From Alkalicoccus chagannorensis DSM 18086 (GTDB lineage: Bacteria > Bacillota > Bacilli > Bacillales > Salisediminibacteriaceae), in assembly GCF_000429725.1 (NCBI RefSeq), contig NZ_KE386944.1:1-64000 (forward strand): a stretch of DNA of 64,000 nucleotides. Reading direction: 5' to 3'. A program made the position numbers and the translations under genes. This document shows, piece by piece, positions 23,684 to 33,630 of this stretch. A model generated the notes under the pieces. That model searched no databases and was not told where the DNA came from. It saw only the letters and a program-made list of their open reading frames with translations. Numbering within the stretch: the first letter of the stretch is position 1; the number at the start of each line of letters is the position of its first letter.

Positions 23684-24829
23684 ATGTATGAAATGGCAGA
23701 ACGATTCCCTCATTCCATTTTTGACGAAAAGGCAGGCCCGTTTGTCTCGCTGTACCAGCCGACGCAGAAAGCAGGACCCGAAAAGCAGCAGAACGTGATT
23801 ATTTTCCGCAAGCTTGTGAAAGAAGCCGCGCAGGTGCTGGAGCATCAGTTTCCGGAGGTGGACAGGGAGAAGCTGCTGGAGCCGGTCTATGCTCTGGAAC
23901 AGGACCGTGCCTTTTGGCGGTCGGTAGACGAGGGGCTTGCCGTGTTTGCTGCGGAGAACCGCTGTGTCGTGTATCGACTGTCGCGGCCGGTGCGGGAGAC
24001 GGTCGTGACGGAACATCGACCGTATATCAGTCCTTTGATCCGCGTGTTTCAGTCGGCCGACTATTATCAGCTGCTTGGACTCAATATGCATACGTTCAGC
24101 CTATTTGAAGGAAATCGCTACGGGTTCCGCGAAGTGGCTATTCCTGCTGAAGTGGAGCGGACGAAGGAAGAGGTGCTCGGCGAACGATCAACCGAATCCC
24201 ATATTGATAAAGGTTCGGTGAGCGGCAGTGGAGGAAGCAGGGGCGCTTATTTCGGCAAAGGGGATAAACAAGACGAGATCGATAAAGACACGGAGAAGTT
24301 TTTTCGGTTTGTCGATCGCTATGTCACCGAGCAGCATTCGAAAAAGACGCAGCTGCCGCTGATTCTGGCAGCGGTCAAAGAGCATCACGGGCATTTCCGG
24401 AAAATCAGCAGCAACCCGTATTTGATGGAGGCAGGGGTTAAATGTGCCTTCGATGCACTGGATGCACAGGAGATGACGACACGGGTCTGGGAGATCATCG
24501 AACCGTTGTATCTGGAAAAAACGAAGACGCTCGTGGGTACGTTCGAGCGGGCGAGAGCCAACGGCGGCGGCTCTGCTCATCTGGAAGAGATTGCGATCGC
24601 TGCAGTGGAAAATCGGCTGGTTCATCTGATGATTGAAGATGACCGGGTCGTTCCGGGAACAGTCGATGCTGCGACCGGCGAAGTGCTCGGAAGCAGCGGC
24701 GAGGCAGACGGCAGGAAAGATATTCTCGGCGACTTGGCGGAGCTTGCGTTCAAGCGGAGCGTGCCGCTCGTCGTCCTCCCGAAAGAGCGCATGCCGGTAG
24801 ACACTGGAGCAGCGGCTGTCTTCCGCTGA
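23684..24829 (+). CDS. baeRF (bacterial archaeo-eukaryotic release factor-like) protein
   Basis: The 381-residue product follows the pattern of bacterial eRF1-like proteins: an N-terminal alpha/beta domain ending in RPYISPLIRVFQSADYYQLL, a middle domain with a flexible glycine-rich loop (GSVSGSGGSRGAYFGKGDKQ), and a C-terminal L7Ae-like domain (VENRLVHLMIEDDRVVPGTV ... SVPLVVLPKERMP). Such proteins are thought to act at ribosomes, perhaps in rescue or hibernation. The ATG at 23684 follows GGAGG by ten bases; upstream in-frame codons run through the repeat elements and are unlikely to be translated. The glycine loop may stand where eRF1 has its GGQ motif, but GGQ itself is absent. Confidence 0.75.
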   Translation: MYEMAERFPHSIFDEKAGPFVSLYQPTQKAGPEKQQNVIIFRKLVKEAAQVLEHQFPEVDREKLLEPVYALEQDRAFWRSVDEGLAVFAAENRCVVYRLSRPVRETVVTEHRPYISPLIRVFQSADYYQLLGLNMHTFSLFEGNRYGFREVAIPAEVERTKEEVLGERSTESHIDKGSVSGSGGSRGAYFGKGDKQDEIDKDTEKFFRFVDRYVTEQHSKKTQLPLILAAVKEHHGHFRKISSNPYLMEAGVKCAFDALDAQEMTTRVWEIIEPLYLEKTKTLVGTFERARANGGGSAHLEEIAIAAVENRLVHLMIEDDRVVPGTVDAATGEVLGSSGEADGRKDILGDLAELAFKRSVPLVVLPKERMPVDTGAAAVFR

Positions 24830-24872
24830 GAGGAACTCGACGCCCCCGTGAAAGAAATACAGCTGCAACGGC

Positions 24873-24915
24873 ACGAGGACGGCTCCCGAAACAGGGCCGT
24901 CCTCGTTTGTTACGT
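24873..24915. terminator. Bidirectional terminator between baeRF and lutR
   Basis: ACGAGGACGGC pairs with GCCGTCCTCGT; the plus-strand side is followed by TTTGTT. It overlaps the end of lutR. Confidence 0.75.
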
Positions 24916-25635
24916 GTTTTTTTCCTGGTCCAGTCCGCGCAGGAGCACGGCTTCGACGTTTTCGAGATGCGTCAGCATGGCTCTGCGGGAAGCGGTGCCG
25001 TCCTGGGCGGCAATCGCCTCGTATACCGCTTCGTGTTCGTCGACGAGTTTCTGCATTGTGCGCTTTTCGGTATAAAGCCAGATACGCCGGGCTTCATACA
25101 TGCTCGAGCGGAGTGTCTCCGCGAGCTGTTCCATGACGCGCAGCACCGTATGGTTGCCGGATGCAGTGGCTACAGCCAGATGAAAGGCGACGTCGGCCGC
25201 TTCCCCGACGTCATCGCCTGATTCCGCATGGCGCATCTGTGACAACGCCTCGCGCATCGCAGCGAGGTCCTTATCAGAGCGGCGCATCGCAGCGTATTCT
25301 GCTGTGCCGCCTTCCAGCATGCGCCGCAGCTCAAACAGCTCGAGCATCTCTTTGCGGGAGAGCAGCCGGTCGGCGCGCAGGGAATCGAGCAGCTCGTGCA
25401 TGTCCATATTGTTGATGTACGTGCCTTCCCCCTGCTTGATGGTGACTACGCCGACAGCACGGAGGGCACTGAGCGCCTCGCGCACAGCAGAGCGGCTCAC
25501 CCGCAGCTGCTCTGCCAGCTGCACGACAGAAGCCAATTTATCTCCCGGCTGCAGTTCGCCGCTGCGGATCATCTCTTCAATCTGCTCCCGGACAATTTCG
25601 GCTATCTTTTTGGACTGGACTTGTTTAAAACTCAT
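24910..25635 (-). CDS. lutR: GntR/FadR family regulator, LutR-like
   Basis: The 241-residue product has an N-terminal GntR winged helix (SGELQPGDKLASVVQLAEQL then VSRSAVREALSALRAVGVV) and a C-terminal FCD effector domain with metal-ligand histidines (DVAFHLAVATASGNHTVL, VDEHEAVYEAI). In B. subtilis LutR represses lutABC and lutP. Here the lut operon lies 3.3 kb away with a perfect TCATCTGATGA site ahead of lutP, which supports the name. AAAAGGAG precedes the ATG. The metal-sensing two-component genes stand between it and the lut genes. Confidence 0.8.
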   Translation of the reverse strand: MSFKQVQSKKIAEIVREQIEEMIRSGELQPGDKLASVVQLAEQLRVSRSAVREALSALRAVGVVTIKQGEGTYINNMDMHELLDSLRADRLLSRKEMLELFELRRMLEGGTAEYAAMRRSDKDLAAMREALSQMRHAESGDDVGEAADVAFHLAVATASGNHTVLRVMEQLAETLRSSMYEARRIWLYTEKRTMQKLVDEHEAVYEAIAAQDGTASRRAMLTHLENVEAVLLRGLDQEKNT

Positions 25636-25873
25636 CGTCGGTTCTCCTTTTTGTGCATACTATCCAAAACATACCACTACGAAAGAAGTACCGCAAATAA
25701 GAGCGACCTGAAGAAGCTGCAGGTTCCGGCTTCATAACAAGTCCGGATTATACCAGAATCATGCAGCACAATAAGAGCCACTGCCTTTCCCATGTGACCG
25801 GAGATGAGGCCTTTTCGCTGCTCTGTTTATGATAATAGAATAATATTGCTTTTCTTTCTTAAAATAGCCCATG

Positions 25874-25914
25874 AAAAAACGCCGGAGGCAGGAATAATGG
25901 GCCTTCGGCGTTTT
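25874..25914. terminator. Hairpin in the lutR upstream region
   Basis: AAAACGCCG and CGGCGTTTT pair, extended by AGGC/GCCT, with A and T runs on each side. It may be a bidirectional terminator, though no gene reads into it from the left. A second GC-rich dyad (CCGGACGACG/CGTCGTCCGG at 25972-26005) lies after the stop of the Met/His-rich gene and may end that transcript. The rest of 25636-26021 shows no gene. Confidence 0.5.
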
Positions 25915-26021
25915 GGTGGTAAGAGAAGTAGAAAGTATTCTACTCTTACAGTATTTATGTTGCTTAATAACCGGACGACGGCTCCAACGAAGCACGTCGT
26001 CCGGTATCGCTTCTGAAAGCT

Positions 26022-26363
26022 TTAGTCCCGGTTCTGACAGCCGCCGGAACCGTGCATGCCGGCACCGGGATGGCTGTCCATCTGCTCATGGTACTCGTCC
26101 ATGGACCCATGGTACTCTTCCATTTCCTCATGATGCTCCTGCATCTCTTCCTCGTTCATCGGATGCCCGCCGTCCATCATGCCTCGGTCACCGTTCATCA
26201 TGCCGCCAGGGCCGCCGTTCATCATGCTTCCGTCGCCGCCCATCCAGTCCTGCATCCAGCCGTGCTCCTGAAACGGCAGGCTGTCATTCTGCGCCGCCGC
26301 AGTCCCCGCCGCCGCGAGTCCGATCAGCAGTATCGCCGCAATCAGGATAAGTCCCTTTCTCAT
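26022..26363 (-). CDS. Secreted Met/His-rich protein, probable metal binder
   Basis: This 113-residue exported protein has a signal peptide (MRKGLILIAAILLIGLAAAG, cleavage likely after TAAAQ). The mature part is rich in Met, His, Gly, Glu and Asp, with repeated MMNGG and MMDGG groups and EEMQEHHEEMEEYH. Such composition is typical of copper- or silver-binding exported proteins. The C-terminus has PGAGMHG (residues 99-105), also found in the sensor loop of the divergent histidine kinase. The ATG at 26363 follows AAAGGAGG by eight bases. No family name is known to me. Confidence 0.75.
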   Translation of the reverse strand: MRKGLILIAAILLIGLAAAGTAAAQNDSLPFQEHGWMQDWMGGDGSMMNGGPGGMMNGDRGMMDGGHPMNEEEMQEHHEEMEEYHGSMDEYHEQMDSHPGAGMHGSGGCQNRD

Positions 26364-26440
26364 GTTCAACGCCTCCTTTGTGTACAGAGGAGGAAGGCCT
26401 CTCCCTCCTGCTCTATCTTCATCCTATCAACAACCTGTGT

Positions 26441-26517
26441 AGATCTGATGAAGATACCCGCATCACGTATGAAGATCTGATGAAGAAGCATCAAATCAGC
26501 AGGCCGGATGCTATAAT
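26441..26517 (+). promoter_or_regulatory. Response-regulator direct repeats and promoter
   Basis: AGATCTGATGAAGA occurs at 26441-26454 and again at 26473-26486, 32 bases apart (three helical turns). A related GATGAAGATAG lies on the other strand at about 26423-26413. TATAAT follows at 26512-26517. Direct repeats just ahead of a promoter are typical for OmpR-type activators, so autoregulation and control of the divergent gene are likely. Confidence 0.7.
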
Positions 26518-26550
26518 AGCACTACGACATTAACCGCAGGAGGATGCCAC

Positions 26551-27246
26551 ATGCACGTCATGATTATCGAAGATGAAACGTCGATCATCGACGTCCTCGA
26601 AGCCTATTTGAAACGCGAAGGACACACCGTCACGAGCGAAACGAACGGCCGGCGCGGACTCGAGCGCTTTCATGAGGAGCAGCCCGATTTCCTCATCCTC
26701 GACCTCATGCTCCCGGACCTCTCCGGCGAAGCCATCTGCACCGACATCCGCCGCACCAGCACCACCCCCATCCTCATGCTGAGCGCCAAAGCCGCCGAAG
26801 CCGAACGCATCCAGGGCATGATGCTCGGCGCCGATGACTACGTCGTCAAACCATTCAGCCCAAGGGAAATCATGGTGCGCATGGACGCGGTCATGCGGCG
26901 CGTGAAGCCTCCTTCGGAACGAGAGGAAGTCTGGTCTTTCCAACAAGGAGAGCTTGTGATCAAGCCGAAGGAACGCCTTGTCTATAAGAGGGGCGGGCAG
27001 TTGCACCTGACCCCGATCGAATACCGGCTTCTGGAAGCGATGGCGGCGCATCCCGGCTGGGTATACGAACGGGCGGACCTCTTGGAGAAAGTCCAGCAGG
27101 ACGGGTTTTACGAAGGATACGAACGCAGCATCGATGTGCATATCAAAAACCTCCGCCGAAAAATCGAAGAGGAACCGTCGGAGCCGAAATGGATTCAGAC
27201 CGTATTCGGCATGGGCTATAAGTTCCAGGGTGAGCGGGATGCTTAA
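26551..27246 (+). CDS. Two-component response regulator, OmpR family
   Basis: The 231-residue product has a receiver domain with the acidic pocket (IIEDE), phosphorylation aspartate in FLILDLMLPDLSG and the conserved lysine in DDYVVKPFSPRE, and a C-terminal winged-helix DNA-binding domain (HLTPIEYRLLEAMAAHPGWV ... SIDVHIKNLRRKI). GCAGGAGG precedes the ATG. It is cotranscribed with the kinase gene, which starts within its last codons. The signal is probably a metal or envelope stress. Confidence 0.92.
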   Translation: MHVMIIEDETSIIDVLEAYLKREGHTVTSETNGRRGLERFHEEQPDFLILDLMLPDLSGEAICTDIRRTSTTPILMLSAKAAEAERIQGMMLGADDYVVKPFSPREIMVRMDAVMRRVKPPSEREEVWSFQQGELVIKPKERLVYKRGGQLHLTPIEYRLLEAMAAHPGWVYERADLLEKVQQDGFYEGYERSIDVHIKNLRRKIEEEPSEPKWIQTVFGMGYKFQGERDA

Positions 27247-28576
27247 TACGCTGCAGAAGCGCTACTTTTTTTTCATGCTGCTGGCCGTTGGAGGCAGCCT
27301 GCTGCTGATGAGTGTTCTGGTGCTTTGGAGTGTGGACCGGAACTTCGGCGCCTATTTGTCGGACCAGCAGGAACAGCAGGTCGAAGAGACAGCGGCTTCG
27401 ATTGAAAGGGCGTACGAAGAAACGGGCAGCCTCTCAGCCGTCCCGCCGATGCTTTCCGGCAGCGGCCACGAACATGTCATGGTCACCGTCTACGATGAAG
27501 ACGAGGAACCGATCTCGGGGCCCGGGGCCGGCATGCATGGGATGATGGCCGGGGACGAGGAGGCGGAGGAGCTCACGTATGAACTGACGTCGGACGGGGA
27601 AGTCATCGGCTACCTCGGCGTGCAGTTCCCTGGAGGCTACGGAAGTGACGAGCGGGCCTTTCTGACGGAGCTGGTCTTGCAGATGCTGCTCGTCTTTGTC
27701 CTGCTGACGCTTGCGGCGGCCGTCGTCAGCTATGCAGCAGCCAACCGGCTGACCGCCGGACTCCGGGATATCGGCCGGCGCGTTTCCGGTTTGAAAGAAA
27801 CAACGGCTTTAACAGAGACACCGGCTTACAACGTACAGGAACTCGATGAACTGGCTGCTGGGGTGCGTGCTCTTTCGGATCATCTACAGCGGGAAGAAGA
27901 GCGCCGGCGCCGCTTCATCGGGGATGTCACGCACGAGCTGCGGACGCCGCTGGCCGCACTGCGCAGTCAGGTGGAAGCTTTTCAAGACGGAGTGATGGAG
28001 CCGACGGAACCCCGGCTGGCAGCGACGCACGCCGAACTGATGCGGCTCGTCCGGCTCGTCCAGGAGATGGAGCGGCTGTTTGAAGCGGAAGGCTCGCCGG
28101 CGTTGCAGCTGGAGCGGATCCAGGCGGACGTCCTGCTCGCCGAAACAGCGGCGTCGCAGGAACCGATGTTTCAGCAGAAGCAGCTCGTCCTGCACACCGA
28201 GCTGGAGCCAGTCACGCTGGAGGCCGAATCGGACCGGCTTCGGCAGATCGTGCTGAACCTGCTCCATAACGCATGGAAGTTTACGCCGGAGGGAAAGCAG
28301 GTAATGCTGCGGCTGTTCGAAGAAGAAGGGGAGGCCGTCATTCAGGTGGAAGATGAAGGGCCCGGCCTGGAAGCAGGGGGGCAGGAGCTGGTGTTTGATC
28401 GTTTTTATCAGGCCGATCCCGCCCGCACCGGAAGCCGGGAAGGCCTCGGACTCGGACTCTCGATTGCTGCAGCCTTCACCAAAGCCCACGGCGGAACCCT
28501 GCAGGCAGAAAATCGTCCGGACGGCGGCGCCAGGTTCATACTGCGGCTGCCTGCAGCAGAAACAGATGCTTCATGA
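27239..28576 (+). CDS. Sensor histidine kinase
   Basis: The 445-residue product has two membrane segments (about 9-30 and 140-162) around an extracellular loop, then HAMP, a HisKA domain (DVTHELRTPLAAL, His232) and an ATPase domain (N-box LNLLHNAWKF, G1 DEGPGL, G2 GLGLGLS). The loop contains HEHV (77-80) and PGAGMHGMM (95-103), a possible soft-metal site. The PGAGMHG stretch is identical to one in the secreted protein encoded divergently. The start overlaps the regulator stop by eight bases and follows GGGTGAG. A strong terminator follows. Confidence 0.92.
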   Translation: MLNTLQKRYFFFMLLAVGGSLLLMSVLVLWSVDRNFGAYLSDQQEQQVEETAASIERAYEETGSLSAVPPMLSGSGHEHVMVTVYDEDEEPISGPGAGMHGMMAGDEEAEELTYELTSDGEVIGYLGVQFPGGYGSDERAFLTELVLQMLLVFVLLTLAAAVVSYAAANRLTAGLRDIGRRVSGLKETTALTETPAYNVQELDELAAGVRALSDHLQREEERRRRFIGDVTHELRTPLAALRSQVEAFQDGVMEPTEPRLAATHAELMRLVRLVQEMERLFEAEGSPALQLERIQADVLLAETAASQEPMFQQKQLVLHTELEPVTLEAESDRLRQIVLNLLHNAWKFTPEGKQVMLRLFEEEGEAVIQVEDEGPGLEAGGQELVFDRFYQADPARTGSREGLGLGLSIAAAFTKAHGGTLQAENRPDGGARFILRLPAAETDAS

Positions 28577-28619
28577 GAAACGCCGACGGCCGGAAAAGAG
28601 GGCCGTCGGCGTTTCCTTT
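28577..28619 (+). terminator. Terminator of the two-component operon
   Basis: GAAACGCCGACGGCC and GGCCGTCGGCGTTTC form a perfect 15-bp stem followed by CTTTAT. Confidence 0.88.
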
Positions 28620-28679
28620 ATCCGGATGGGAGAGTAGAGCATCATTTCTCGATCAGTCCAGCAGCGCCAAGCAAAAAGC

Positions 28680-28855
28680 TGGTCGACTGCCACTCTGAAG
28701 CATGTCGCCCGGCCCCTGAAACCTCGACGCCCCGACGGAAAAGCATGTCGCCCCGGGCAAAAAGCGTGCCACAGAGGGCCAAGTGCGCCACAGGAGGCTA
28801 GAGGTACGTCGAGGTACGGGACGAAGCCCACCGCCCCGCAGGAAAACCTCGCCAA
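28680..28855 (-). repeat. 21-bp phased array, copy 3 (mirrored orientation)
   Basis: On the plus strand related motifs such as CATGTCGCC and CGTGCCACA start at about 28680, 28701, 28723, 28744, 28765, 28784, 28805, 28826 and 28847. Steps are 21 or 22 except one of 19 between the fifth and sixth. Read on the minus strand this becomes four units, a 19-base step and five units, the same plan as in the other arrays, with unit core GGCGACATG in place of GAGTGACCG. Confidence 0.7.
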
Positions 28856-28881
28856 ACGAATCCAGTGATGCTCCTCCCCAG

Positions 28882-28913
28882 CAAAAAGCGCCGGAACGAA
28901 ACGTCCCGGCGCT
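28882..28913 (-). terminator. Terminator of the lut operon
   Basis: AGCGCCGGAAC pairs with GTCCCGGCGCT (one mismatch) and on the minus strand is followed by TTTTTGC. It lies 39 bases beyond the lutC stop. Confidence 0.82.
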
Positions 28914-28951
28914 GCTGCTATCGATGAATGACGTGTCGGCGTAACCTTGTG

Positions 28952-29659
28952 CTACGCATCTTCGATAATAATATAATGCGCCCGCACCGGCCCATGCACC
29001 CCGACGAGCAGCCGCATTTCGATGTCGGCCGAGTTACTCGGACCGGAAATGAAGTTGATGCAGGACGGGACGATGCCGTCTTCCTGCTGCCGCTCGTGGA
29101 TGATAGAGGCGGCCTGCGTCATCCGCGGCACAATCGTCGAGCGTGGAATGAGCGCAATGTGCCCTTCCGGCAGGAGACTCACCGCCCGGCCTTTGCCGGG
29201 GCCGCTGAACAACACGAGCGTCCCGGATTCCGCCAGCGTCACGTCCGAAAAGGTGAGGCCGATTTTCGCGTCAGCCGCCTGGGCGACGGCGAGGTCTGGA
29301 TCGTTTTCATCCCAGCGGTGCGTATCCGGCCGCGATGCAAGTCTGTCGGCGAGACCGAAGTGCTCCATTCGCGGGTCATCCCAGTAGACGACCGGAGCCG
29401 TGCCGTAGTCGGCGAAAGCCCGTTCCACGACGTCCGCGAGCTCCGCTTTCGTCGTCGTTTCCACCGTCGTATGAATCACGTCGCAGTGCTCGATCAGTTT
29501 TTCCTGCAGCTGGGCCTGGTTCAGCCCGGCGTAGACTGCGTCCTGCGGCCGGTTCTGCCACTCAGGAACCTCGACGCCGGACGTGATTGGCTCTTCACGG
29601 CCGAAACGGTCGGCAATGTTCTGCAGAAATTTCTCTTTTCCTTGAATCGATCCCGTCAT
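28952..29659 (-). CDS. lutC: Lactate utilisation protein C
   Basis: LutC is one of three proteins that together oxidise L-lactate to pyruvate. The 235-residue product carries the LUD domain: [14 protein letters not shown], then [39 protein letters not shown], and the C-terminal [28 protein letters not shown] precedes the ATG, which overlaps the lutB stop by four bases. It is the last gene of lutPABC, followed by a terminator. Confidence 0.95.
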   Translation of the reverse strand: MTGSIQGKEKFLQNIADRFGREEPITSGVEVPEWQNRPQDAVYAGLNQAQLQEKLIEHCDVIHTTVETTTKAELADVVERAFADYGTAPVVYWDDPRMEHFGLADRLASRPDTHRWDENDPDLAVAQAADAKIGLTFSDVTLAESGTLVLFSGPGKGRAVSLLPEGHIALIPRSTIVPRMTQAASIIHERQQEDGIVPSCINFISGPSNSADIEMRLLVGVHGPVRAHYIIIEDA

Positions 29660-31071
29660 GACGATTCTCCTTTCCTGCGGTTTTTAAACCAGGAACGGAA
29701 GTTGTCTCCGCGCTGGGCAGGCAGCGTACGCAGGCTTGTCCACCGCTTCATGGGACCTGGGCCGACCCCTTCCTTTTTGCTGACGCCGCCAATGACCGGC
29801 GAGGCCGACTTGGCTCCCATCTGAAAGAGGGAAGGGTGACTCGCCGCATAGCCGAATCCTTTCATCGCCCATTTTTCTCCGGTATCTCCGCCGCCGTATT
29901 CTTCGACGATGTCCCGGCGGTGTTCAATGAGCAGTTCATGAAGCGGAATTTTCACCGGACAGGCATCCGTACACGCCGCGCAGAGCGAGGAGGCGTAAGG
30001 GAGCTCTTTATGCTCGTCATAGCCTTCCAGTAATGGTGTGAGCACTGCGCCAATCGGTCCTGGATAGATTGAGCCGTACGAATGTCCGCCGATATGCCGG
30101 TACACCGGGCATACGTTGATGCAGGCGGCGCAGCGGATGCACTGCAGGGCGCTCTGGTACTTCGTGCCGAGAATCTTCGAGCGGCCGTTGTCGACGATGA
30201 CGATGTGGAAGTTTTCCGGTGCGTGGCTGCCTTCGCCGCCGTCCGGCGACAGGCCGGTAATGTAGCTCGTGAGTTTCTGACCGACAGCGCTGCGGCACAG
30301 CATCGTCACGAGCACGTCGAGTTCTTCCCACGTCGGCACGATGCGCTCCATGCCCATGACGCTGATCTGTGTTTTCGGCAGCGAGGTCACCATGCGGGCG
30401 TTCCCTTCGTTCGTGACTAGGGAGACGGCACCTGATTCTGCAACGGCAAAGTTACAGCCGGTAATCCCGACCTCCGCTTCGAGAAAATCCTGGCGCAGCT
30501 GTTCCCGGGCGAAGCGGCCGAGCGCTTCCGGATCGGAGGACTCGGTGTAGCCGCGTTTTTCTTCAAACGTGTCGCGGATCTGTTCTTTGTTTTTATGCAG
30601 AGCCGGCACGACGATGTGCGACGGCGGATCGTGGTCATCGAGCTGCAGGATCCATTCACCGAGATCCGACTCCACGACGCTGCAGCCGACTTCCTCGAGC
30701 GCTTCGTTCATGCCGATCTCTTCCGTGACCATCGACTTCGCTTTGACGACTTTTTGTGCATGTTCTTTCTTCACGACGGATTGGATATATTCATTTGCTT
30801 CTTCCTTCGTCTCCGCAAAAAAGACGTGGCCGCCCTGGGCTGCGACGTTTTCGGCGAACTGGTTCAAATAAAAGTCGAGATGCTCCAGCGTGTGCTGGCG
30901 GATCTCTTCGGAATGGTCGCGCCACGCTTCCCAGTCAAGTTCGGAGGTCGATGTCGTTTTCCGCCCCTCTAGCCGGTCCTGTGCGCCGGAGACGGCCGAT
31001 CGCATGAAGTGATTGTCGATGCCGCGTTCTACCCGTTCAAAAAACGGATCGTTGTTAATCTGGATACCCAT
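29656..31071 (-). CDS. lutB: Lactate utilisation iron-sulphur protein B
   Basis: The 471-residue product joins an N-terminal LUD domain with a C-terminal ferredoxin-like region. Two 4Fe-4S clusters are bound by [15 protein letters not shown] and [17 protein letters not shown] motifs include [20 protein letters not shown]. It is presumed to pass electrons between LutA and LutC or to carriers. AAGGAGCAGGG precedes the ATG; the gene starts two bases after the lutA stop. Confidence 0.95.
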   Translation of the reverse strand: MGIQINNDPFFERVERGIDNHFMRSAVSGAQDRLEGRKTTSTSELDWEAWRDHSEEIRQHTLEHLDFYLNQFAENVAAQGGHVFFAETKEEANEYIQSVVKKEHAQKVVKAKSMVTEEIGMNEALEEVGCSVVESDLGEWILQLDDHDPPSHIVVPALHKNKEQIRDTFEEKRGYTESSDPEALGRFAREQLRQDFLEAEVGITGCNFAVAESGAVSLVTNEGNARMVTSLPKTQISVMGMERIVPTWEELDVLVTMLCRSAVGQKLTSYITGLSPDGGEGSHAPENFHIVIVDNGRSKILGTKYQSALQCIRCAACINVCPVYRHIGGHSYGSIYPGPIGAVLTPLLEGYDEHKELPYASSLCAACTDACPVKIPLHELLIEHRRDIVEEYGGGDTGEKWAMKGFGYAASHPSLFQMGAKSASPVIGGVSKKEGVGPGPMKRWTSLRTLPAQRGDNFRSWFKNRRKGESS

Positions 31072-31073
31072 CG

Positions 31074-31805
31074 TTACCCTGCTCCTTCCGTCTGGTTGAG
31101 GACTTCCGCAATATGCAGGACCTTCACCTCTTTGCCGCGCCGTTCGATCCGGCCGCCGATGTTCATGAGGCAGCCGAGGTCAGCGCCGATCAAGTATTCT
31201 GCGCCGGTTTCTTCAACATAATCTACTTTGTCATCGACCATCTGCTCGGAGATCGGCATCATTTTCACCGCAAACGTCCCGCCGAACCCACAGCATTGCT
31301 CCTTGTAGGGGAGCTCATGAAAGTCGAGTCCTTTCACGTGCTGAAGCAGCTTCATCGGTGCTTCGGTCACGCCGAGCAGCCGAGTCATATGGCACGACGT
31401 ATGGTACGTCGCCGATCCGGGCAGAGAAGCGCCTACATCCTCGACGCCGAGCACGTCCACAATGAACTGCGTCAGCTCATACGTTTTTGCAGCAAGCCGC
31501 TCCGCACGAAGCTGCCATTCCGGATCGTCCCGCAGCAGGTGCGGATATTCCCGGAACATCACCGCGCACGAACCGGAAGGCGTCACGACATACGGGGCGT
31601 CTTCAAAGGTCCGGATCATGTGGCGTGCCGCCTTTTTCGCATCTTCGTGGTAGCCGCTGTTGAACGCCGGCTGCCCGCAGCACGTCTGGGCCGTCGGAAA
31701 ATCGACCTCACAGCCGAGGCGCTCGAGCACTTCAACGGTAGAACGCCCAACAGACGCGGGGTAGACCGCGTCTCCAAGGCAGGTTAAAAACAGGGCAACG
31801 TTCAT
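31074..31805 (-). CDS. lutA: Lactate utilisation protein A (CCG domain)
   Basis: The 243-residue product contains two cysteine-rich CCG-type motifs ([14 protein letters not shown] and [13 protein letters not shown]), which bind an iron-sulphur cluster as in heterodisulphide reductase and glycolate oxidase subunits. Further conserved cysteines occur in [13 protein letters not shown] and [11 protein letters not shown]. It follows lutP by 21 bases with AGGAGGAAG ahead of the ATG. It acts in the cytoplasm with LutB and LutC. Confidence 0.95.
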   Translation of the reverse strand: MNVALFLTCLGDAVYPASVGRSTVEVLERLGCEVDFPTAQTCCGQPAFNSGYHEDAKKAARHMIRTFEDAPYVVTPSGSCAVMFREYPHLLRDDPEWQLRAERLAAKTYELTQFIVDVLGVEDVGASLPGSATYHTSCHMTRLLGVTEAPMKLLQHVKGLDFHELPYKEQCCGFGGTFAVKMMPISEQMVDDKVDYVEETGAEYLIGADLGCLMNIGGRIERRGKEVKVLHIAEVLNQTEGAG

Positions 31806-31826
31806 GATGTATCTTCCTCCTGAAGG

Positions 31827-33575
31827 TTAAGCAGATTTGCGCAGCTCCGCCTCTTCCTTGCTGTGACGGGCACCGCGGACGACAGCATAGATCAGCGACC
31901 CGATGATCGCGACGAGGATCACACTGCCAATATTGAACCCAAAACCGTAGAACCACACCGACGCCAGTGCACCGGCAAACAGCACGTAGTACGCCGTCGG
32001 AATCAGCATCCGCCGGATCAGCGTCCCCTCACGACCCGTGACACCACCGGCCGCACTCGCCGCCACCACATTATGCACACAGATCATGTTCCCGGCCGCA
32101 CCACCGATCGCCTGCAGCGCCACGGTCGTCGTCCCGGTCACCCCGATCAGCTCGGCCGTTTCATACTGAAAGCCGGAGAACATCATGTTGCTGATCGTAT
32201 TGCTTCCCGCAACAAACGCTCCGAGCGCGCCGATCACTGACGACACCATCGGCCACTGCGGACCGAACACGGACTCAGCCCCCAGCGCCAGCTGGAACGG
32301 CATCGTCCCGAACTCGTTCGTCTCCACCCCGCTGTTGATGAACACCTGTACCATCGGCACGGCGAAAATGAGTGCGGCGGCGGCCGCGACGACCGTTTTG
32401 AACGCGGAAGTCACGGCGACGGCGTAATGCTTCAATGGCATCCTATAGATAGCAATCGAGATCAGGGACACGGCAACAAGAATCGTGGCGGGCAGGTACA
32501 GCGGTGTGGAATCCACCCCGACCCCGCCGCCGAACGGCTCGCCGAGATCAATGACGAACTGCTGCAGCATCGCCTGGAACGGCAGCGCCTCCAGCCTCGT
32601 CAGGATCAGCAGCACGCCGACCAGCATGTACGGCACCCAGGCCCGGACCATCGACACACGTGATGTCGTACTGATCGGCTCGGTTTTCAACGTGCCTTTC
32701 CAGTCTTCCTCCCAGTCTTCTTCTTTCTCAAAGGTGAACACCTGCCGCGGCAGGAACCAGCCGCGCCGGGCTGCCGGGATGACAATCGCCAGCCCGATCA
32801 GGCCGCCGAAGAGCGACGGGAATTCCGGTCCGAGAAAGACAGCAATCGTCACGTAGGGAAGGGTAAAGGCGACGCCGGCAAAGAGCGCAAACTTCCAGGC
32901 AGCAAGCCCTTCCGTAAACGACCGGCTTTTTCCGAAAAATTTGGTCAGCATCGCCACCATGAATAAAGGAATAAACGAACCGATAATAGCATGAAGAATG
33001 GAGACGTGCTGGGTAATTTCCGTCAGCTGATCCGGCGTATAGCCGGTAATGCCTTCGAGCCCGCTGCTCACGCCGACAAGGATCGGTGTCCCGATCGCAC
33101 CGAATGTAACGGGGGTGGATTGAATGATCAGGGCGACCATAACGGCACCGAGCGCGGGGAATCCGATCGCGACAAGCAGCGGTGCAGCAATGGCAGCCGG
33201 CGTCCCGAACCCGGACGCCCCTTCAATGAAGGAACCGAAGAGCCAGCAGATAATAATCGCCTGCACCCGCCGGTCCGGAGAAATGTCGGTAAACCCCTGC
33301 CGGATCGTATCGAGCGCGCCCCCTTCTCGAAGCGTGTTTAAAAGCAGAATCGCCCCGAACACGATAAAGAGAATCTCCAGGGCAGAAACGACCCCGTTCG
33401 TCATGGCTCCGCCGATCTGAGCAGCGGGGACGTTCCAGATCGTCATCGCAACAAGGACGGTGATGACAAGAGAGAGCGGCATCGCCCGGCTCGCCGGCCA
33501 TCGTAAAATCACAAGAAACAACAGCACGGAAATGATCGGAGTTAAAGCAATCAAAGTTAACATCGTTGTTGACAT
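31827..33575 (-). CDS. lutP: L-lactate permease
   Basis: The 582-residue product is a lactate permease of the LctP family with about twelve membrane segments. Family features include the pore-loop motif [18 protein letters not shown] and [14 protein letters not shown] near the C-terminus. It imports lactate, most likely with protons. It is the first gene of the lut operon here; in B. subtilis lutP is separate from lutABC, so the arrangement is more compact. AGGAGGAAAT precedes the ATG. A LutR-type operator and a perfect cre lie upstream. Confidence 0.94.
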   Translation of the reverse strand: MSTTMLTLIALTPIISVLLFLVILRWPASRAMPLSLVITVLVAMTIWNVPAAQIGGAMTNGVVSALEILFIVFGAILLLNTLREGGALDTIRQGFTDISPDRRVQAIIICWLFGSFIEGASGFGTPAAIAAPLLVAIGFPALGAVMVALIIQSTPVTFGAIGTPILVGVSSGLEGITGYTPDQLTEITQHVSILHAIIGSFIPLFMVAMLTKFFGKSRSFTEGLAAWKFALFAGVAFTLPYVTIAVFLGPEFPSLFGGLIGLAIVIPAARRGWFLPRQVFTFEKEEDWEEDWKGTLKTEPISTTSRVSMVRAWVPYMLVGVLLILTRLEALPFQAMLQQFVIDLGEPFGGGVGVDSTPLYLPATILVAVSLISIAIYRMPLKHYAVAVTSAFKTVVAAAAALIFAVPMVQVFINSGVETNEFGTMPFQLALGAESVFGPQWPMVSSVIGALGAFVAGSNTISNMMFSGFQYETAELIGVTGTTTVALQAIGGAAGNMICVHNVVAASAAGGVTGREGTLIRRMLIPTAYYVLFAGALASVWFYGFGFNIGSVILVAIIGSLIYAVVRGARHSKEEAELRKSA

Positions 33576-33630
33576 CGTATTTCCTCCTATTCTTCACGCT
33601 TTTCCATCGATTGTCAAGCAGGTGAGCAGG

